From Treponema sp. (lineage in GTDB: Bacteria; Spirochaetota; Spirochaetia; Treponematales; Breznakiellaceae), in NCBI GenBank assembly GCA_031257595.1, contig JAIROH010000217.1, positions 1-10,331 of the forward strand: 10,331 nt of DNA, in the 5' to 3' direction. Below are positions 6,423 to 10,331 of this stretch, one piece after another. The notes beneath the pieces are model-generated. The model saw only the letters and a list, made by a program, of their open reading frames with translations. It was not told where the DNA came from and ran no database searches. The position numbers and the translations under genes are program-made. The stretch's first letter is position 1. The number at the start of each line of letters is the position of its first letter.

Positions 6423-6475
6423 GAAAATTCCTAAAATCCGATTGTTTTTGATGGTTGAAAGTAAATGCTGGCGCC

Positions 6476-6505
6476 TTGACAAAAATTCTTTGCAAATGGT
6501 ATGAT
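6476..6505 (+). promoter_or_regulatory. Strong sigma-70 promoter for the accessory genes
   Basis: A perfect TTGACA (6476-6481) is followed after 18 bases by TATGAT (6500-6505, five of six). TG at 6497-6498 one base before the -10 makes it an extended -10. A T-run follows. Transcription would start near 6512 and run through the small frame at 6545, the C-tract and on to the gene at 6788. This is the best promoter in the window. Confidence 0.7.
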
Positions 6506-6544
6506 TTTTTAGTTATTCCGGTAATTCATGTTACGGAGAAGGAA

Positions 6545-6649
6545 ATGCCCGGCTATAAAATAATGCTTGCATATTCTCGTAAGTCTTTATCCTGTAACGA
6601 ATTACCGTTACCCCCCCCCCCCCCCCCCATCGCATATACTGCGGTTTAG
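6545..6649 (+). CDS. Small 34-residue ORF containing the poly-C tract
   Basis: This frame begins MPGYKIMLAYSRKSLSCNEL, continues PL, then six prolines encoded by the C-tract, and ends IAYTAV. It begins 33 bases after the likely transcription start, with GGAG six bases before its ATG, so translation is plausible. I recognise no family. Changing the tract length switches the tail. With 18 C's the peptide has 34 residues. With 19 it reads through to a stop at 6748 (68 residues). With 17 or 20 it stops at 6660 (38 or 39 residues). None of these reaches the gene at 6788, so the frame would be a leader peptide or a separate small protein, not an N-terminal extension. It may also be non-coding leader RNA. 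Confidence 0.4.
   Translation: MPGYKIMLAYSRKSLSCNELPLPPPPPPIAYTAV
6611..6628 (+). repeat. Homopolymeric tract of 18 C's
   Basis: Eighteen consecutive C's lie between the strong promoter at 6476-6505 and the start of the accessory gene at 6788. Tracts of this length are prone to slipped-strand mispairing and are a known basis of phase variation. Poly-G tracts near tpr promoters in Treponema pallidum are a related example. The exact count may also vary through sequencing error. Confidence 0.9.
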
Positions 6650-6787
6650 CTACATTTCCTGATAGATATCACCATTTCTTACTGTTTTATACTATAAATT
6701 GTGTTTTTCCCGCAAAAAATCGGCGTTTTCGCGGCGATCCCTCAAAGTAACGGGAAGATAAGTCGAATGAAAGGAGGAAATCTATAG

Positions 6788-8536
6788 GTGGGCAACAAAC
6801 GAAAGTATTATGTGAGAATCGGTAAGTTCAAGCCAATCGGCCCGTATAGTATGGCTGAGATAGACAAGATGCTGAGTGACGGAACTTGTTCGTTAGATGA
6901 CTTTATTCGCCAGGATGGAAGTTCTGACTGGAAACCACTCGGCGATGTCTCACTCAAAGCGGAGCAACTGCCTGAGAAAAAAAGGGCTCCCGATTGGGTT
7001 TGGTGGATTGTTGTACCCGTTTGTATTGTAGGCGGCGGGACGCTCGGCGCGTTCATGGCGCAGACGCTGTGGCTGCGGATCCTGCTCGGACTGGCGGGTG
7101 CGCTTGCGCTGACCATTGGCGCGTACATTACCGGTAAAATCGTAAACAAGATTAAAACATCGCAATGGCTGAAACGCTGGAAGCGGCTTTCCAACGAAGA
7201 GAAACGGGATTGCTGGGAGAAAACCGAATCCTATAAAAAAAAGAAATACTGGAACCTGCTGTCGTCCAAAGATAAAGATATGATGTGGTCGCTCTTAAAG
7301 CCGAAACAAAAATACGATATTTGGTCAGAATGGAACGAGGATATCCAAAAAGCATGGTTCCCAAAACTGCCGTTTGACACAAAAATAAAGATCATAACCC
7401 AACGGGAAAATAAAAAAACGAAATACTGGAAACTACTGTCGCCTGAAGAGAAAGATATGGTGTGGTCGCTCTTAAAGCCGAAACAAAAATACGATATTTG
7501 GTCAGAATGGAACAAGGATGCCCAAAAAGCATGGTTCCCAAAACTGCCGTTTGACACAAGAATAAAGATCGTAACCCAACGGGCAAGCGCCGACGTAGAA
7601 CGGGAGGATGCCGCCAGCGATGCCGCGCTGGCACGGCAAAACGAATACGAGGCGGCATACGATGGCGCATTTGCCGCAGACCTGTACATGAATTTCGATC
7701 CCGGCGCGGGATACGGACTTTTTGACAGTGTGGAATCCGCCAGACAGAAATATGAATACCTGCACGGAATCGCGGAATATTACGCAGCCGTCTGCAACGC
7801 TTCTATCGCTTGCATGAGGTTTAATGCAGCGCTCTACGCGAGGCGCCGGGCGGAGGCAATCGTGTACGTCCAGGAAATCACGGAAATTAGTTCCAGGCTG
7901 CCCGTCAAGGAGCGAGAAGTCTTCGAAACCACCGCGCTCAACAATGCGCGCAAGGTCAAGGAGATACAGTTTTCGGGAGAACTGCCAGAAATTGCTGTAA
8001 GTGCGGATTACGTCTTCGGATCAACGATAGAGGGCTTGTTTTCCGGTATGAGTAGGCGCGACAAAAAGCAACTGGAAAAGTCGGTGGCAAAAACATTAAA
8101 AGGGATGTCCGCTGAAAACCGGCTAAAAGCGGCCGGGGCAGTCATTGCCATCGGGGCTGCGGTGGAAATCGGATCAGCCATCCTGAATAAAATCGATCAG
8201 GCTTTGGAGGCAAAACGCCAATATAAGGAAGCCGAAGCGCAATTGATTCCGCAGATTAACAGCATCGTGGAACAAGAACAAGAAGCCAACAACGTTTCGA
8301 ATCGTCTGAATGAACTGATAACATCAATCGACAAGTCGATTGATGTGTACAAAAAGATATTCTCCGATGTATATGGCGCCCTTTATCCCGCGGGCGACCC
8401 TTCAAAATCGCCCGAGGCACGGGCGGCTCGGGAAAAATCAGGCGAGGTGTATTTTACTATGGACGAAAAGCAAAAGATCATGGAACTTGCGCAAGTCGCG
8501 GGGTACATGATGAAAATCGTTGACGCGGGCATTTGA
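6788..8536 (+). CDS. GYF_2-domain membrane protein with duplicated Trp/Lys-rich repeat
   Basis: This 582-residue protein is of unknown function. Residues 7-51 (YYVRIGKFKPIGPYSMAEID and onward, with DWKPL at the end) have the pattern of GYF_2-type domains, small modules often fused to membrane segments in bacteria. Two hydrophobic segments follow (about 69-90 and 93-115). Next is a Trp/Lys-rich region with two nearly identical 59-residue units (153-211 and 212-270) and a decayed partial copy before them (about 130-145). The rest is helical: an Ala/Tyr-rich part (275-390), a glycine/alanine-rich helix at 447-465, and a likely coiled coil at 465-525. The start is GTG; the codon before it is an in-frame TAG, and AAGGAGG lies ten bases upstream. 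It is the first sizeable gene of the rightward set. With a GYF_2 head and no signal peptide, both long domains may face the cytoplasm. The domain call is from pattern only. Confidence 0.8.
   Translation: MGNKRKYYVRIGKFKPIGPYSMAEIDKMLSDGTCSLDDFIRQDGSSDWKPLGDVSLKAEQLPEKKRAPDWVWWIVVPVCIVGGGTLGAFMAQTLWLRILLGLAGALALTIGAYITGKIVNKIKTSQWLKRWKRLSNEEKRDCWEKTESYKKKKYWNLLSSKDKDMMWSLLKPKQKYDIWSEWNEDIQKAWFPKLPFDTKIKIITQRENKKTKYWKLLSPEEKDMVWSLLKPKQKYDIWSEWNKDAQKAWFPKLPFDTRIKIVTQRASADVEREDAASDAALARQNEYEAAYDGAFAADLYMNFDPGAGYGLFDSVESARQKYEYLHGIAEYYAAVCNASIACMRFNAALYARRRAEAIVYVQEITEISSRLPVKEREVFETTALNNARKVKEIQFSGELPEIAVSADYVFGSTIEGLFSGMSRRDKKQLEKSVAKTLKGMSAENRLKAAGAVIAIGAAVEIGSAILNKIDQALEAKRQYKEAEAQLIPQINSIVEQEQEANNVSNRLNELITSIDKSIDVYKKIFSDVYGALYPAGDPSKSPEARAAREKSGEVYFTMDEKQKIMELAQVAGYMMKIVDAGI
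7244..7597 (+). repeat. Two tandem 177-base units inside the GYF_2-type gene
   Basis: Unit 1 (7244-7420) and unit 2 (7421-7597) each encode 59 residues. The core, from about base 20 to base 165 of each unit, is almost identical at DNA level, including synonymous positions (both read tggtcgctcttaaagccg), which points to a recent duplication. The units diverge at their ends. Within each unit I see a weaker period of about 12-15 residues, of the type xPxxKxxxWxxL, suggesting stacked short helices. Confidence 0.85.
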
Positions 8537-8559
8537 CGCGAGAATTATAGGAGAACACT

Positions 8560-9027
8560 ATGGAAGAGGTGGAAGCGACATCAACGGAGATGCAGACCGT
8601 CCGGACGGGCAGGGGAAAATCGTCGGCGCTCAGGGCATTCGAGGCATATTCGAATTTGCCGCCCGAAATTCAGGATGAGGCGCTCAGGGTTTTCGGTGAG
8701 CTGGGGAATCGCGCCGCAGACGTCGCCATCGCCGCGATGCAGAACAACACCGAGATCAGGCGGATAAACGCGATGGAAAACGTGATGATAGAGAATATCA
8801 GGCTAAAATACGATATGTATCAGCGCGTGTTCGCGGCGGTTTTCGCGGAACGGAAGTCGGCTATCGGCAAGCACTTCGAGGTCATCGACAAGGGTATGCG
8901 CGAAAACAATATGCAACTCATCCTCGGCGGTCTTAAGTGTCTGTCCGACATCGTTGCTACAAGCCCGTTCGCCAATCTCGAACAGTTTAGCGCGGCTTTC
9001 GATGCCAACGCACTGCCGCCGATATAA
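8560..9027 (+). CDS. Small helical protein, unknown function
   Basis: This is a 155-residue protein I do not recognise. It has no signal peptide, no membrane segment and one cysteine (in GLKCLSDI). After a polar N-terminus of about 20 residues it appears almost entirely alpha-helical: AFEAYSNLPPEIQDEALRVF, then an acidic/basic amphipathic stretch (about 60-110), then MQLILGGLKCLSDIVATSPF. The ATG has GGAG eight bases upstream. It begins 23 bases after the stop of the GYF_2-type gene and is followed after 34 bases by the zinc-site protein gene, so the three are probably co-transcribed. The helical content and polar character would suit a soluble partner of the coiled-coil tail of the upstream protein, which is inference only. 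Confidence 0.75.
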   Translation: MEEVEATSTEMQTVRTGRGKSSALRAFEAYSNLPPEIQDEALRVFGELGNRAADVAIAAMQNNTEIRRINAMENVMIENIRLKYDMYQRVFAAVFAERKSAIGKHFEVIDKGMRENNMQLILGGLKCLSDIVATSPFANLEQFSAAFDANALPPI

Positions 9028-9061
9028 ATATTTTTTCGAATAACAAAAGGAAAATTGATAT

Positions 9062-9277
9062 ATGGCGTATATGTGCATTAAATGCGGTCTGCGCTGGCAT
9101 AACCGTCCATTGTCCGGAAGTTGTCCGCGTGGCGGCAATCACCGGATTAAATTGGACGACGGGCAGCCGGGAAAACACTGGATGTGTTCAAAGTGCGGAC
9201 TCCGCGCTGCCGGTTCCACGCACCCGCTTGTCGGTACTTGCGGGCGCGGCGGCGGGCACCAGTGGCGGCGGGTTTAG
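9062..9277 (+). CDS. Tandem CxxC...C...H mini-protein (zinc-binding-like)
   Basis: This 71-residue protein is built from two copies of one motif. Copy 1 has Cys5, Cys8, Cys21 and His27; copy 2 has Cys42, Cys45, Cys60 and His66. Each copy runs M-C-x-K-C-G-L-R, 10-12 residues, G-x-C-x-R-G-G-x-H. The CCCH set in each copy suits one zinc ion, so a two-zinc protein is likely; function is unknown. It is highly basic and Gly-rich. The ATG has AGGA about ten bases upstream, a moderate site. It lies just upstream of the Cys-rich peptide gene but shares no sequence with it. A role in the peptide pathway, in nucleic-acid binding or in regulation cannot be told apart from sequence. Confidence 0.75.
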   Translation: MAYMCIKCGLRWHNRPLSGSCPRGGNHRIKLDDGQPGKHWMCSKCGLRAAGSTHPLVGTCGRGGGHQWRRV

Positions 9278-9337
9278 AAGCAGGGCCATTTTTGTAAACA
9301 AATCGCTCCGTTGGAACGTAAAAACAGCCGACAGGCG

Positions 9338-9351
9338 CGGCATCTATGCCG
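9338..9351 (+). promoter_or_regulatory. Small hairpin before the Cys-rich peptide gene
   Basis: CGGCA-TCTA-TGCCG forms a 5-bp stem with a four-base loop, six bases before the GGAGG site of the peptide gene. In the same 91-base gap, TTTGT-AA-ACAAA (9291-9302) is a short palindrome that could be an operator. No clear -35/-10 pair is visible in the gap. Confidence 0.3.
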
Positions 9352-9368
9352 GAACATGGAGGTTTCTT

Positions 9369-9584
9369 ATGAAAGATGTTTTGAACGAAAATTTGATGTT
9401 CGTGCTGCTCAAACTACAGCCGCCGAAAAGCCGAATACGTTCCGATTACACGGTCCCCCATCCGGAGGCCGCTTTCTGTGGAGGAAATACCTGTACAAAA
9501 GCCTGCGGCAACAACTGCGTGGGCCGTTGTCCGGGCAGTTGTTTGGGGACCTGTACCCGGAGTTGTCAGGGGAAAACGCGGTAA
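9369..9584 (+). CDS. CXXX-repeat RiPP precursor peptide
   Basis: This 71-residue peptide has two clear halves. Residues 1-36 form a cysteine-free, partly helical leader (MKDVLNENLMFVLLKLQ, then a Pro/Arg-rich linker). Residues 37-71 form a core with eight cysteines at 37, 42, 46, 50, 54, 58, 62 and 66: one four-residue gap, then a strict cysteine at every fourth position, with Gly, Thr, Asn, Arg and Ser between. Leader plus repeated-Cys core directly before a radical SAM gene is the layout of sactipeptide/ranthipeptide-type RiPPs, and the spacing fits the group called CXXX-repeat peptides in protein family databases. The ATG has GGAGG six bases upstream, the best site among the accessory genes, as expected for a substrate. 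An upstream extension of the frame overlaps the zinc-site gene and is not used. The modified product and its activity are unknown. Confidence 0.85.
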   Translation: MKDVLNENLMFVLLKLQPPKSRIRSDYTVPHPEAAFCGGNTCTKACGNNCVGRCPGSCLGTCTRSCQGKTR

Positions 9585-9603
9585 GCGCCAGGGAAAAACG
9601 CCA

Positions 9604-10331
9604 ATGAACCTCCCCGCCCCGAAAACAGAAAACCATTTTTGTCCCAGCCTGTGCGTTACCCACGACTGCAACCTCTCCTGCGTCTATTGCTACCAGAAGC
9701 ATCGCAGGGGGGAACGGATGACCCTTGAAACGGCGCGGCGGTCTATCGATTGGATATTTACCCATGTGCCGGACTACGCGGACGCGGTGGAAATCAGTTT
9801 TATCGGCGGCGAGCCTCTGCTGGAGTTCCCGCTCATCAAGGAAATCACACAGTACGTGTGCGAAAAAAAGCCCGGCATTCCTTTTATCTTCTACGCCACC
9901 ACCAACGGCGCCGTCCTTGATGACCGGATGAAAGACTGGTTCACTGAGCGCCGGGACTGTTTTTGGCTTGGTCTTTCGATTGACGGAAAACCGGAAACGC
10001 ACAATCACAACCGCTGCGACTCTTTTGACAGAATCGACATTGACTTCTTTTTACGAAACTGGCCGGAACAGGGCGTCAAGATGACGCTTTCCGAATACTC
10101 GCTTGGCCGTCTCGCGGAAGATGTCAAGTACCTTCATTCTTTGGGAATCAGGGAAATAAGCGGCGTTAACCTTGCCGAAGGGAGTTTTAACTGGGATAAA
10201 GACGAGTATATAAAAACGCTCGTTCCTCAACTGTCCCGCCTTGTGGATTTTTACGTTGAGAACGACACGCTTAAACCGTGCCAGCTTTTCGATAAAAAGT
10301 TAAACGCCTGCGAAGCGCAAAACAAGGAACG
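9604..10331 (+). CDS. Radical SAM peptide maturase, N-terminal part (cut by window edge)
   Basis: The first 242 residues are visible, open to the right edge. Radical SAM core: C-x3-C-x2-C at Cys22, Cys26, Cys29 (THDCNLSCVYCYQ) for the 4Fe-4S cluster, GGEP at 68-71 for SAM binding, and GLSIDGKPETHNHNR at 123-137, the style of anaerobic sulfatase-maturase-like and RiPP-modifying enzymes. Such enzymes usually have a C-terminal SPASM or twitch domain with extra clusters; that part is outside the window. Only 21 residues precede the first cluster cysteine, so no N-terminal RiPP recognition element fits. The ATG lies 19 bases after the peptide's stop codon, with a modest AGGGAA site. From its place it should act on the CXXX-repeat peptide, probably forming thioether links from its cysteines. 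The bond type is inference. Confidence 0.9.
   Translation, partial: MNLPAPKTENHFCPSLCVTHDCNLSCVYCYQKHRRGERMTLETARRSIDWIFTHVPDYADAVEISFIGGEPLLEFPLIKEITQYVCEKKPGIPFIFYATTNGAVLDDRMKDWFTERRDCFWLGLSIDGKPETHNHNRCDSFDRIDIDFFLRNWPEQGVKMTLSEYSLGRLAEDVKYLHSLGIREISGVNLAEGSFNWDKDEYIKTLVPQLSRLVDFYVENDTLKPCQLFDKKLNACEAQNKE

Larger units (their letters stand above)
6138..6475. other. Intergenic region between divergent units, no gene seen
   Basis: I find no credible coding sequence in these 338 bases. The left half is AT-rich with long A and T runs (about 6225-6285). It contains a GC palindrome at 6291-6303 and a cluster of GTTCGTG-type repeats at 6362-6422, listed separately. The region lies between the leftward ribosomal operon and the rightward accessory genes, so the junction of core and accessory DNA is probably here or just to the right. 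Confidence 0.6.

Noticed and set aside
7231..7689. Minus-strand open frames of 87 to 152 codons inside the GYF_2-type gene
   Set aside because: Antisense shadows. Their Ser/Phe-rich repeated sequence only mirrors the tandem repeat of the plus-strand gene.
9129..9368. N-terminal extension of the Cys-rich peptide to 151 residues
   Set aside because: It would overlap the zinc-site gene in another frame and makes the binding site at 9358-9362 pointless.
9311..9607. 98-codon plus-strand frame overlapping the Cys-rich peptide
   Set aside because: It starts at TTG without a binding site and gives an Arg-rich, irregular product. The alternative frame has GGAGG, ATG and perfect cysteine periodicity.
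9409..10008. 199-codon minus-strand frame
   Set aside because: Antisense to the peptide and radical SAM genes, with no domain or binding site.

Overview
The window looks like a chromosome segment from a treponeme-like spirochaete. The best indicator is EF-Tu: its N-terminal stretch (AKDKFNRTKVHMNVGTIGH) and the wording around DSVMPQT and KTKD/SAFKA resemble Treponema EF-Tu as I remember it. This assignment rests on recall, not on a search.

Left part, 1-6015, all on the minus strand: a translation operon read from right to left, rpsL - rpsG - tuf - rpsJ - rplC - rplD - rplW - rplB - rpsS - rplV - rpsC (rpsC runs off the left edge). This is a str-type cluster (without fusA) joined directly to the S10 operon. 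Most joints are tight: the rplD/rplW genes overlap by 4 bases, and rplW/rplB and rplV/rpsC abut exactly. Three joints are looser and carry signals: a hairpin right after rpsG followed by a candidate tuf promoter, a hairpin with a T-run between tuf and rpsJ, and a 123-base spacer between rpsJ and rplC. rpsL and rpsS both start with GTG.

Middle part, 6016-6787: a 772-base divergent intergenic region. On the rpsL side it has a candidate promoter and a hairpin touching the rpsL ribosome binding site. It then holds AT-rich DNA, a GC palindrome followed by T's on the minus strand, and a cluster of CCACGAAC/GTTCGTG repeats. On the right it has a near-consensus sigma-70 promoter firing rightwards (TTGACA, 18 bases, TGGTATGAT), a 34-codon reading frame with a good ribosome binding site, and inside that frame a run of 18 C's that could be phase variable.

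Right part, 6788-10331, all on the plus strand: an accessory gene set. Gene 1 encodes a GYF_2-type domain, two membrane segments, a recently duplicated 59-residue Trp/Lys-rich repeat and a long helical tail. Gene 2 encodes a small all-helical protein I do not recognise. Gene 3 encodes a 71-residue protein with two CxxC...C...H (zinc-site-like) repeats. After these come a 71-residue peptide with eight cysteines, the last seven at a strict every-fourth-residue spacing, and a radical SAM enzyme (CxxxCxxC, GGEP) cut by the right edge. The last two form a convincing RiPP precursor/maturase pair of CXXX-repeat type. Whether the three upstream genes serve the same system is open: all five genes lie on one strand with short gaps and no clear terminator between them, so a single phase-variable transcript is possible.
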